DNA of 64,000 nt from Moorena sp. SIOASIH (GTDB lineage: Bacteria; Cyanobacteriota; Cyanobacteriia; Cyanobacteriales; Coleofasciculaceae): the NCBI RefSeq assembly GCF_010671925.1, contig NZ_JAAHIH010000008.1, positions 248,001-312,000 of the forward strand. The letters are read 5' to 3'. The notes below the pieces were generated by a model, which was not told the DNA's origin, did not search any database, and was given only the letters and a program-made list of their open reading frames with translations. The translations under genes and the position numbers were made by a program. This document shows positions 37,201-43,842 of the stretch, piece after piece; position 1 is the first letter of the stretch, and each line of letters opens with the position of its first letter.

Positions 37201-37384
37201 GAGACAGGCTCAACTAGAGATGGGGCAAAAAAATCCAAAATACCAGCACCCCTATTTTTGGGCAGCTTTCATCAATTCTGGTAACTGGAAACCATTCAGA
37301 AGTCAGAAGGCAGAAGGCAAGAGGCAAGAGGCAAAAGGCAAGAGGCAAGAGGGGCAAGAGATCCGGAGTTTTATTGTCCAATAA
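34211..37384 (+). CDS. Secreted PPC-TPR-CHAT protease-like protein
   Basis: 1057 aa from the ATG at 34211; the frame also opens at a TTG nine codons earlier. A signal peptide spans about 8-33 (ending near 'SSWGQ'). A PPC (pre-peptidase C-terminal) beta domain follows at about 55-150 ('FDAYLILVDPEQ', 'TGTYTVIVTT'). About 170-490 are seven near-identical 42-residue TPR units of kinesin-light-chain type ('DHPDVATSLNNLAALY'). The C-terminal CHAT domain (about 690-1030) has the caspase-like dyad: His863 in 'LHIATHGFF' and Cys936 in 'VVLSACETGLGE'. CHAT proteins are caspase-related proteases, often activated by partners. The last ~30 residues (KRQEAKGKRQE type) are coded by an intergenic repeat. 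Two TPR genes follow. Substrate unknown. Confidence 0.9.
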   Translation: MNQNLSVKGAAILATVVGVMAMGVAFPRSSWGQSIIAQQPTLPGSEGKQSTINGVLDLESYTADNGRYFQIHTFSGKAGEAITIELTSSEFDAYLILVDPEQEKIAEDNDGGEGNNARVSLSLPSTGTYTVIVTTDKPEERGRYRLSGREASAEELSLTEASQLNQQVEELYQQGKYSEAIPLAEKALEIRQEIWGEDHLDVATSLNNLALLYQSQGRYPEAEPLYEQALALTKKLFGQDHPDVATSLNNLAALYESQGRYREAEPLLREALALTKKLLGQDHPHVAESLNNLAALYESQGRYGEAEPLYRQALALRKKRLGEDHPDVAISLNNLAALYSRQGRYPEAEPLLQQALALRKKRLGEDHPDVAISLNNLAALYSRQGRYGEAEPLYRQALALRKKLLGQDHPDVATSLNNLAGLYWAQGRYGEAEPLYQQALALRKKLLGQDHPDVAISLNNLALLDWAQGDPTSALNLLIEGLKVEEKNLDDNLRTGSESEKQDYLNTISDTTDVTISLHLQQEPNHQKAARLALTTILRRKGRILDTTTNSWQRLRQNLTPEDQQRFDELNQTNSQLGKLYNQGPGNQSPDDYKTQLEELTKKKKTQEKDLSEKSDVFRKATQVATLKAVQAQLPPDAVLIEFFQYKPFKPKAPPNQLWGKPRYAVYTLHSDGSFQGIDLGPAEEIDPLIKNFTAAIRSPGIHISQVKDAARKLEKAILAPIRAQIGNSNHLIISPDGALNLIPFEALVDHNNQFLIENLTFTYLTSGRDVLRFPVQAPPQQPPVLIAAPIFGKPGETVELPQNPTRSGNWPQRKLPPLPGTRDEAEAIAEILPQAQLRLGRQATEAVIKQAHRPSILHIATHGFFEGNQQVDSLVAENPRLQSRLTLFKSGLVLAGVKNYQSGNLADVIQDGVLTASEASGLNLYGSELVVLSACETGLGELSQGEGVYGLRRALVLAGSQSQVISLWQVNDQSTKELMVSYYKKLNQGLGRSEAMRQAQLEMGQKNPKYQHPYFWAAFINSGNWKPFRSQKAEGKRQEAKGKRQEGQEIRSFIVQ
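34790..35640 (+). repeat. Tandem 126-bp repeats coding the TPR units
   Basis: About seven copies of a 126-bp unit containing CCTCAATAATCTGGC and GCAGATAT...GAAGCCGAACCCCTC. The two units at about 35160-35411 are nearly identical over their full length, including silent sites, indicating recent duplication or gene conversion. Confidence 0.85.
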
Positions 37385-37424
37385 AACTAGACCTCCTAGG
37401 TTTACATCTCAAATACAAACACTA

Positions 37425-37519
37425 TATAGCGATTTGCAGAGTTCCCTGTTCCCTATTCCCTGTTCCCTGTTCCCTAAAAAACCATAAATATGTATTTAAA
37501 AAAGTCGCAAACCGCTATA
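37425..37519. repeat. TATAGCG(A)TTTGC inverted-repeat element with CCCTGTT array
   Basis: 95 bp bounded by TATAGCGATTTGCAGA and TCGCAAACCGCTATA with CCCTGTT/CCCTATT units inside. Just left of it (about 37300-37428) is a related right end (GTTTACATCTCAAATACAAAC...CTATA) whose purine-rich interior forms the 3' coding end of the CHAT gene. It ends 16 bp before the next ATG. Confidence 0.7.
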
Positions 37520-37535
37520 AGTCACACCCAAGAGC

Positions 37536-38894
37536 ATGCCCTATCATACATTGGTGCTAAGTCAATATCGAGCTGCCCTCCAGTCCCTAGCCACAGATTC
37601 TCCCTTGACTGATCAACAAGCTCTAGAGATTCTGTGTGCCAGAGATGCACTCAACAATGCCCTCACTCAGGAACCCTTCATACCTGCAGAGCTTCTAGAG
37701 TGCATCCATGAGCTAGATGCCCAACTCCAACAACAGGGACAACGGATTGACCAAGCTCTCGAACTTTCTACCTATCGCCACAGCCTACCCGCAAAGCCTA
37801 AGGGCTGGTGGTGGTATCTGGATCAACAGCGTCCTCCTCATCCCCTAGATCGTTACGACTGGGTGTTTAAGGGTCTGACCTTTGGAAGTTGGAGTGTGAG
37901 TCTGGCTCTGCTAGTCAACATTGCCAGTCGTTTCTTAAGTGGTGGTCTCGATGTGGTTGGCACTTCCGCGATCATTGTACCAACTCTGATCACTCTGCTG
38001 AAAGCCAAAAGTGACCTTACCGAAGAAGACCAAAAAGATAACGATTTCTCAGAAGCATTGAAAAAAGGTTTTGAGGAATTGCTGATTAGTTGGAAAGTGC
38101 CCAAGTTTCTTCATGCTGAAACTAAGTTTCTCTCCACTATCGCTCTACTGTTGGGATTGCTAGGGTTTTGGTATAGCCTACCCAGGATTTCAGGTATTTA
38201 CGATCGACGTGGCTTCGACCACTATAAAGCAGGTGAGCTTAGTAGTGCTGAAGCCAACTACCAAAGAGCGATTGCCCTTGATCCTGATAATGCTAACGCC
38301 CATTACAAACTGGCCGTAGTCTATGAAGACTGGTTACAGCTCAAGAAATCAAAGCAAGAGTACCAACTGGCGGTAAGTGGCAAAATTCCTAGGGCATACA
38401 ACAACTTGGCCAGACTCTACATTCTAGAAAAGGACTATCCTAAAGCGGCAAACCTTTTAGTTGAAGGTCTAAAACTTACCACCAAGCAATCAGTTTATCC
38501 ACAGGATAAATACAATTTATATAAAAATCTAGGGTGGGTAAGATTCAAACAAAACCGGGATTATGAAGCTAAAATTGCCCTGGACAAAGCTATCAACATT
38601 GCCAAGGATCCAGATGTGGCCAAATATCTGCCCAATCGTGCCTCTGCCTCTTGTATTTTAGCTCAGGTACTTGAACGCCAGGAAAAACCTGAAGCTCCCA
38701 ATAAATCTCTCAAGCAATGGGAACATTGTCGCAATTTAATCATCGGAAATCCCAGGATTTCAAAACCAAACAAATTGCTGGATCTAACTAATGATTTAGG
38801 AATAGGAAATCCTTGGATTCCAGAAGAAGACACCTGGTTACATCTAGCTAATCAACGTATTCAGAAAGCTCAACAACAGAAACAAAGGCCATGA
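37536..38894 (+). CDS. Membrane TPR protein downstream of the CHAT gene
   Basis: 452 aa. The N-terminal ~95 residues are helical and soluble. Hydrophobic segments at about 110-160 ('GLTFGSWSVSLALLVNIASRFL', 'VVGTSAIIVPTLITLL') and about 198-214 ('TIALLLGLLGFWYSLP') anchor it in a membrane. TPR units follow from about 225 ('GFDHYKAGELSSAEANYQRAIALDPDNANAHYKLAVVYED') to about 400. The stop overlaps the next gene's ATG by 4 bp (ATGA). With the exported CHAT protein before it and an exported TPR protein after it, it looks like the membrane component of a three-protein unit (inference). No enzymatic motif seen. Confidence 0.78.
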   Translation: MPYHTLVLSQYRAALQSLATDSPLTDQQALEILCARDALNNALTQEPFIPAELLECIHELDAQLQQQGQRIDQALELSTYRHSLPAKPKGWWWYLDQQRPPHPLDRYDWVFKGLTFGSWSVSLALLVNIASRFLSGGLDVVGTSAIIVPTLITLLKAKSDLTEEDQKDNDFSEALKKGFEELLISWKVPKFLHAETKFLSTIALLLGLLGFWYSLPRISGIYDRRGFDHYKAGELSSAEANYQRAIALDPDNANAHYKLAVVYEDWLQLKKSKQEYQLAVSGKIPRAYNNLARLYILEKDYPKAANLLVEGLKLTTKQSVYPQDKYNLYKNLGWVRFKQNRDYEAKIALDKAINIAKDPDVAKYLPNRASASCILAQVLERQEKPEAPNKSLKQWEHCRNLIIGNPRISKPNKLLDLTNDLGIGNPWIPEEDTWLHLANQRIQKAQQQKQRP

Positions 38895-40030
38895 TTTGGA
38901 AACGTCTATTCTCCATCTCCCTACTTTCCACGGTTCTAATCGCGATCGCAGCTCCAGCAACTATTCCGGCTGAAGGTCTCTACTACATCGCAGCTGTCAC
39001 AGGAGATGTTCAAGTGAAACGTCGCCTGTGGTTTGGTTATCGTCGGGCTTACAAAGGAGATCGCCTCAAGCTCACAGACCAGATCTGGGTCAAAAACCCT
39101 CAGTCCTCTGCTACAGTTTCCTGCAATAATCTCAGTAATTGGCAAGTTCCTGTAGGAACAGCTTTTAAGGTGTCTGAAGGTTGCTCAAATTCAGGAATAT
39201 TGTTCCAACCGGGAGATGATCTTCCACCTGGACGTGGCATAGGAAACGAAAACCTTCCCGACCTGATCAGTCCTAGGAATACAGCACTACGTCCTAATCA
39301 ACCCCTGACCCTGCGCTGGCATGGGGTGAAAGAAGCCACCCACTATGATGTTACTATTAAGTATCTGGCAACACCAGTGTGGGAAAAACGGGTATCTGAA
39401 CCCATAGTTGATTATCCTGATAGCTCCCAACTCCGACGGGATCGGGATTATTTTATTGTGGTAACTGCTAGTACCGGTGTGTCTTCACCTGAAAATCCCA
39501 ATCAAGAGCCAGCTCCCACCATTACCCTGCTGACGGATGAGCAGGAACAGGAGCTAAAGAAAAACCTAGCTCAGATTGAGACACAAAATCTGGATGCAGA
39601 TGCCAAAGCTCAGGGCAAAGCTCATCTTTATCACAGCACTTGCCAAGATCTAAATTATCCCAACACTTGTCTCAATCAGAATGCCATTGAGGTTTTAGAA
39701 ACAAGAATCAAAGCTGGTACAGACAATGCTGCCATTTATCAGCTCCAAGCTGACATGTATAAGCGCATTGAACTAAAGCGGAAGGCTCAGCAGCGTTACC
39801 GCACAGCCCTGGCACTGGCCAAAAAGGCTAATAATTTGCCATTGCAGGCAGAAATTCAAGAACAGCTTGGTGAGATTGCCCACAACCTAGAAGAGTTTGC
39901 TGAAGCGGTTGAGCGGCTAGAGGCTGCTGAGGGAATTTATCAAAAGCTTTTAAATTTGGAAGATCCAGAGGCACAAGGGAAGTTAGAGGAGCTAAGGAAT
40001 GATATTGAGGATTCTCGACAGAGGATTTGA
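38891..40030 (+). CDS. Exported FecR-like/TPR protein, third gene of the CHAT locus
   Basis: 379 aa. A signal peptide (about 1-27, 'LLSTVLIAIAAPATIPAEG') is followed by a FecR-like beta region ('AVTGDVQVKRRLWFGYRRAYKGDRL') and an Ig/fibronectin-like section ('LTLRWHGVKEATHYDVTI'). A Cys-containing helical stretch and TPR-like helices make up the C-terminal third ('AAIYQLQADMYKRI', 'EIQEQLGEIAHNLEEFAEAVERLEAA'). It overlaps the preceding gene by 4 bp. A family B MITE begins 11 bp after the stop. The arrangement suggests a periplasmic regulator or scaffold acting with the CHAT protein; function not established. Confidence 0.75.
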   Translation: MIWKRLFSISLLSTVLIAIAAPATIPAEGLYYIAAVTGDVQVKRRLWFGYRRAYKGDRLKLTDQIWVKNPQSSATVSCNNLSNWQVPVGTAFKVSEGCSNSGILFQPGDDLPPGRGIGNENLPDLISPRNTALRPNQPLTLRWHGVKEATHYDVTIKYLATPVWEKRVSEPIVDYPDSSQLRRDRDYFIVVTASTGVSSPENPNQEPAPTITLLTDEQEQELKKNLAQIETQNLDADAKAQGKAHLYHSTCQDLNYPNTCLNQNAIEVLETRIKAGTDNAAIYQLQADMYKRIELKRKAQQRYRTALALAKKANNLPLQAEIQEQLGEIAHNLEEFAEAVERLEAAEGIYQKLLNLEDPEAQGKLEELRNDIEDSRQRI

Positions 40031-40040
40031 GGGAAAATTG

Positions 40041-40188
40041 GGGGTTGCTGAATTGAAGTATCAATGCAGGATCTTTTGGTTTTGGGCAAGCCCCCTAAAT
40101 CCCCCAACTTTGGGGGACTTTAAGAGTTTTGTTCCCCCCAAAATTGGGGGGCTAGGGGGGCTCAATCATACCCAGAATCAGCAACACC
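40041..40188. mobile_element. MITE-like element, family B copy 2
   Basis: 148 bp with ends GGGGTTGCTGAATT and AGAATCAGCAACACC. It is flanked by the perfect 8-bp direct repeat GAAAATTG at 40033-40040 and 40189-40196. The core blocks match copy 1 at 31974-32121. It is inserted 11 bp downstream of the stop codon of the CHAT-locus operon and so may add a transcript 3' hairpin. Confidence 0.9.
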
Positions 40189-40445
40189 GAAAATTGAATG
40201 GGTAACTAAGTAGTCAGGGGTCAGCTATCAGCTATCAGCCAAAGGCCAATGACTGACCGCTGACCGCTGACCGCTGACTGCTTTAGGTTTGTTATAAAAA
40301 TCGAAACGCTGAAAACCCCGTGTCTTTAGACCGGGGATGAAAGCGAATAGCGGCTTTAGCCGCCTGTGAAAAATATTCTTTAAAAATCCGGAATCTTAGT
40401 CTAGGTGTTGTAGAATAAAAATGGATACAGTTGAGGTCGAAGCTG

Positions 40446-41654
40446 ATGATCATACTAGAGTTTAAAGCGAAAGGAAATAAACATCAATATTTCGCTATTG
40501 ATGAGGCTATTCGGACTGTTAAATTCATTCGCAATAGTTGTCTCAGATATTGGATGGACAATAAAGGGGTTAATAAATTTGACCTTAACAAATACAGTGC
40601 AGTTCTAGCCAATAATTTCCCTTTTGCTAATGAGTTGAACTCTACAGCTCGTCAGTCTAGTGCCGAAAGAGCATGGTCATCAATCATTCGGTTCTTTGAT
40701 AACTGTAAGAAAAAGGTACCCGGCAAAAAAGGCTTTCCTAAATTCCAGAAAAACTGCCGTTCAGTGGAGTATAAACAGTCTGGCTGGAAGTTGTCCCCTG
40801 ACAAGAAGTCAATTACATTTAGTGACAAGAAGGGGATTGGAAAACTCAAAATTAAAGGTACATGGGACTTATGGCGTTTCGATAAAAAACAGATTAAGCG
40901 GGTTCGGATAGTCCGTCGAGCTGATGGCTACTATGTCCAGTTTTGTATTTCAGTTGACATCAAAGAAGAATTAGAACCAACTGGAACGGCTGTCGGCCTG
41001 GATGTTGGACTAAAAGAGTTCTATACTGATTCCACTGGTAACACTGAACCTAACCCCCGTTTTTACAGGACGGGAGAAAAACGCCTTAAGTTCTATCAGC
41101 GCAGAGTTTCTAGAAAAAAGAAAGGCTCATCTAACCGTAAAAAGGCCATTAATAGACTAGGCAGACATCACCTTAAAATAAGTAGGCAGCGTGAAGAACA
41201 TGCCAAGAGAATGGCGCGTTGCGTAGTCCGATCTAACGATCTGGTTGCCTATGAAGATTTAAGGGTAAAAAATCTGGCTAAAAACCATTGTCTTGCTAAG
41301 TCTATTAATGACGCAGGTTGGTATCAATTCAGGAAATGGATGGAGCATTTTGGCACAAAATTTGGAAAGGTAACGGTTGCAGTAAATCCCGCCTATACCA
41401 GCCAAAATTGTTCCAACTGCGGTGAGGTTGTTAAAAAGTCTCTATCAACTAGGACTCACACCTGTAAATGTGGATGTGAACTTGATAGAGATGTTCCTTC
41501 GGAACCGCTTCGCGAACACAATGCCGCCATAAATATCCTAAAAAGAGCCTTGAGTACGGTGGGGCACACCGGAACTTGGGTTGTCAAAAACCTAAACGCT
41601 TCAGGAGATCCGACCTCTACTCTTCCTGGTTCCGGCCAGCTATACGCAAGTTAG
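40446..41654 (+). CDS. tnpB: TnpB RNA-guided nuclease (IS200/IS605 OrfB), insertion in the RuvC motif
   Basis: About 402 aa from ATG 40446 ('MIILEFKAKGNKHQY'), the usual TnpB start; a TTG five codons upstream is also open. The RuvC-like nuclease residues, counting from that TTG, are Asp191 ('GLDVGLKEF'), Glu275 ('VAYEDLRVKNL') and Asp354 in 'LDRD'. The zinc ribbon is 'NCSNCG' and 'HTCKCGC'. TnpB is an RNA-guided, single-component DNA nuclease related to Cas12. In this copy the highly conserved DRDxNAAxNIL motif is split by eight extra residues (VPSEPLRE, 41493-41516) between Asp354 and His-Asn-Ala-Ala. The insert may inactivate it or be tolerated in a loop. No tnpA in the window. Confidence 0.92.
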   Translation: MIILEFKAKGNKHQYFAIDEAIRTVKFIRNSCLRYWMDNKGVNKFDLNKYSAVLANNFPFANELNSTARQSSAERAWSSIIRFFDNCKKKVPGKKGFPKFQKNCRSVEYKQSGWKLSPDKKSITFSDKKGIGKLKIKGTWDLWRFDKKQIKRVRIVRRADGYYVQFCISVDIKEELEPTGTAVGLDVGLKEFYTDSTGNTEPNPRFYRTGEKRLKFYQRRVSRKKKGSSNRKKAINRLGRHHLKISRQREEHAKRMARCVVRSNDLVAYEDLRVKNLAKNHCLAKSINDAGWYQFRKWMEHFGTKFGKVTVAVNPAYTSQNCSNCGEVVKKSLSTRTHTCKCGCELDRDVPSEPLREHNAAINILKRALSTVGHTGTWVVKNLNASGDPTSTLPGSGQLYAS

Positions 41655-41697
41655 ATCGTTGAGTGAAGAATCCCCGCGTCTTTAGACCGGGGAGTGT
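41560..41697 (+). ncRNA. Candidate omega/reRNA at the tnpB 3' end
   Basis: In this superfamily the guide RNA scaffold overlaps the 3' end of tnpB and the right element end. Here that covers the last codons and the hairpin at 41672-41692; the guide would be the sequence just past the element end (GTGTCAAGATC onward). Position and limits are inferred from the family, not from a recognised secondary structure. Confidence 0.35.
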
Positions 41698-41739
41698 CAA
41701 GATCACCTTTTGGACAAATGTTGTTGAATCGGAAACCAG

Positions 41740-42759
41740 ATGAGTGACTTGGATTCAGGGAAGTATCGGCAACTACTAGTAGAAGTCAAGGAGCGCATTC
41801 GCCAGGCCCAGTACCAATCCCTCAAAGCAGTCAACAAGGAATTAATTACTCTTTATTGGGATATTGGACGGTTAATTGTGACCCGTCAACAGGGAGAAAC
41901 CTGGGGTAAGTCAGTCGTAGAACAACTAGCAAAAGACTTACAAGCGAAGTTTCCAGGTATCAGTGGCTTTTCGGTTCGTAATATCTGGAATATGCGCAAT
42001 TTATATCTCACCTACTCTCAAAATGAAAAACTGCAACCAATGGTTGCAGAAATTGCTTGGAGTCATAATTTGGTGATTATGCAAAAGTGTAAAAATGACT
42101 TACATCGAGAGTTTTATATCCGGATGACGCGGAAATTTGGCTGGACAAAAAATGTTTTGATTCACCAAATAGAGAATCAAACCTACGAGAAAACGTTGCT
42201 GAATCAAACGAATTTTGAACAGACAGTTTCCGAGGATATTCGTAAGCAAGCTAAGTTAGCCGTTAAAGATGAGTACATCTTTGATTTTTTGGAGCTAGCC
42301 GATCAGTACAGTGAGCGTCAGTTAGAGCAAGCAATTCTAGCCAAGGTCGAACCATTTTTACGGGAAATGGGAGGAATGTTTGCTTTCATTGGCAGTCAGT
42401 ATCGCTTAGAAATTAGCAACAAAGAGTATTTTATTGATTTGCTGTTATTTCATCGCCATCTAAAATGTTTGGTAGCCATCGATTTAAAAATAGGGGAGTT
42501 TTTGCCAGAATATATAGGCAAGATGCAGTTTTATTTGGCAGCGTTAGATGACAAAGTGAGGCTAGAAGAGGAGAATTCTGCCATAGGAATTATTCTGTGC
42601 AAGTCTAAGGATAAGACCATTGTGGAATATGCCTTGAAAGAGTCAAACAAACCCATTGGTGTTGCTACTTATCGAATAGTTTCAACGTTACCACAACAAT
42701 TGCAGAATCAACTTCCTGCACCTGAACAAGTAGCTCTGTTATTGGAGGGGGTGGAGTGA
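41740..42759 (+). CDS. YhcG/DUF1016-type PDDEXK nuclease family protein
   Basis: 339 aa. The N-terminal half matches the DUF1016 helical region ('VNKELITLYWDIGRLI', 'WGKSVVEQLAKDLQAKFPGISGFSVRNIWNMRNLY', 'IAWSHNLVIMQK'). The C-terminal half is the PDDEXK nuclease fold ('YRLEISNKEYFIDLLLFHRHLKCLVAIDLKIGEFLPEYIGKMQFYL'), with the predicted catalytic Asp of 'FIDLLLFH' and the 'DLK' lysine. Members are proposed to act on branched DNA or in defence-like contexts, but the function is unproven. It begins about 45 bp after the TnpB element, and a fragment of its nuclease region is duplicated just downstream. Full length for the family. Confidence 0.88.
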   Translation: MSDLDSGKYRQLLVEVKERIRQAQYQSLKAVNKELITLYWDIGRLIVTRQQGETWGKSVVEQLAKDLQAKFPGISGFSVRNIWNMRNLYLTYSQNEKLQPMVAEIAWSHNLVIMQKCKNDLHREFYIRMTRKFGWTKNVLIHQIENQTYEKTLLNQTNFEQTVSEDIRKQAKLAVKDEYIFDFLELADQYSERQLEQAILAKVEPFLREMGGMFAFIGSQYRLEISNKEYFIDLLLFHRHLKCLVAIDLKIGEFLPEYIGKMQFYLAALDDKVRLEEENSAIGIILCKSKDKTIVEYALKESNKPIGVATYRIVSTLPQQLQNQLPAPEQVALLLEGVE

Positions 42760-42800
42760 TAGTAACCATTAGCTGTTCGCGTAGCGCATAAGCTGAATCC

Positions 42801-42926
42801 CTTAGAAATTAGCAACAAAGAGTATTTTATTAATTTGCTGTTATTTTATGGCCGTCTCAACTGTTTGGTAGCCATCGATTTAAAAATAGGATAGTTTTTG
42901 TCGTAATATATAGGCAAGATGCAGTA
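42801..42926 (+). pseudogene. Duplicated fragment of the YhcG-type nuclease gene
   Basis: About 125 bp closely matching 42405-42529 of the intact gene (LEISNKEYFI...IGKMQ), with roughly a dozen substitutions and a stop where the parent reads IGEF (ATAGGATAG). It lies 40 bp after the parent's stop, with an 'AGCTGTTCGCGTAGCGCATAAGCTGAAT' type repeat between them. Probably a remnant of a second, mostly deleted paralogue or of a tandem duplication. Confidence 0.8.
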
Positions 42927-42946
42927 GGTCAGAGTGATGAGGTAGA

Positions 42947-43390
42947 ATGGTAAATCAGTTTATGCTAGCAGCATTTAAAGAAGCTCAGATGGGTTTCCAA
43001 GAGGGAGGAATACCTATCGGTTCAGTTGTGGTTAAGGGCGGTAAAATTGTAGGGCGTGGACACAACAGGAGAGTCCAAAAAGGTAGTGCAATCCTTCATG
43101 GCGAGATGGATGCTCTTGAGCATGTTGGCTCTCAACCTGCTTCTTTTTATCAAGATGTAGTTTTGTACACTACATTATCCCCATGTAGTATGTGTACTGG
43201 TGCTATTTTGTTGTACAAGATCCCTCATGTTGTGATTGGGGAAAACAAAACTTTTTTAGGTGAGGAAGAATTACTCCGTTCTAGAGGTGTGATTGTTGAG
43301 GTTTTAAACGACGATAGTTGCTATCAATTAATGCAAGACTTTATTCTGAATAACTCTAAACTTTGGAATGAGGATATTGGTGTTGTGTAA
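42947..43390 (+). CDS. Cytosine/nucleoside deaminase-like protein
   Basis: 147 aa zinc-dependent deaminase. 'ILHGEMDAL' supplies the zinc His51 and catalytic Glu53; 'LSPCSMCTGAILLYKIPHVVIGENKTFLGEEELL' supplies Cys80 and Cys83. Length and the 'FLGEEELLRSRGV' segment resemble cytosine deaminases of the yeast FCY1 type, which convert cytosine to uracil, more than tRNA adenosine deaminases (TadA). No signal or membrane segment. Neighbours are an IS, a nuclease gene and repeats, so its pathway is not clear. Substrate specificity is inferred. Confidence 0.87.
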   Translation: MVNQFMLAAFKEAQMGFQEGGIPIGSVVVKGGKIVGRGHNRRVQKGSAILHGEMDALEHVGSQPASFYQDVVLYTTLSPCSMCTGAILLYKIPHVVIGENKTFLGEEELLRSRGVIVEVLNDDSCYQLMQDFILNNSKLWNEDIGVV

Positions 43391-43391
43391 G

Positions 43392-43508
43392 CATTCAGCG
43401 GTCAGCGGTCAGCGGTCAGCCTTTAACTGATAGCTGATAGCTGTTCCCGTAGCGTGCGTGGCACAGGCTTCTAGCCTGTGATCTAGCCCATTAGCTGATA
43501 GCTTACCT
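43392..43508. repeat. AGCGGTCAGC/AGCTGATAGC repeat cluster with hairpin
   Basis: Three CAGCGGTCAGC units, then CTGATAGCTGATAGCTGTTCCCGTAGCG-type text and the hairpin CACAGGCTTCTAGCCTGTG (about 43463-43481). The remaining sequence to 43842 is AT-rich with no recognised gene; the ferritin-like gene's ribosome site CAGGAG lies at about 43829. Confidence 0.7.
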
Positions 43509-43842
43509 ATGATAATCGCTATAAACTTAGTAAATTCAGGGATTGAATGCCGTCTTAGGGAACTTAACAGCAAGTTAATAAATTATTTTATACAGTACTG
43601 CATCGCTTTTTCTATCGATTCCAGTTTCAGATATCAACTGAAAAACATCAAATATAGCACTTGTAAAACCTGCGCTACCATACCCTGTCGTAAATTCATC
43701 CAAACCCTGGGGCTATAAAGCTCTCTACTCATAGATCGTGGAATTATTAAATAAATTTAAGTTCTCGTATCTATTGATACATGCTATAATTCCTGAGGCG
43801 ATCTAGGTTCTTTTATCTATCAGGGCAACAGGAGCGATAAGA

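Larger units (their letters stand above)
40306..41697 (+). mobile_element. TnpB-only IS (IS200/IS605 superfamily, IS1341-like)
   Basis: A single tnpB with no tnpA. Both ends carry the same hairpin: CCCCGTGTCTTTAGACCGGGG at 40316-40336 and CCCCGCGTCTTTAGACCGGGG at 41672-41692. The left side has a second stem (AGCGGCTTTAGCCGCC, about 40347-40363). No terminal inverted repeats or target duplications are expected for this superfamily. Outer limits are approximate. Confidence 0.7.

Noticed and set aside
43509..43718. 69-codon plus-strand frame upstream of the ferritin-like gene
   Set aside because: Starts inside repeat text, no ribosome site, no recognisable features.
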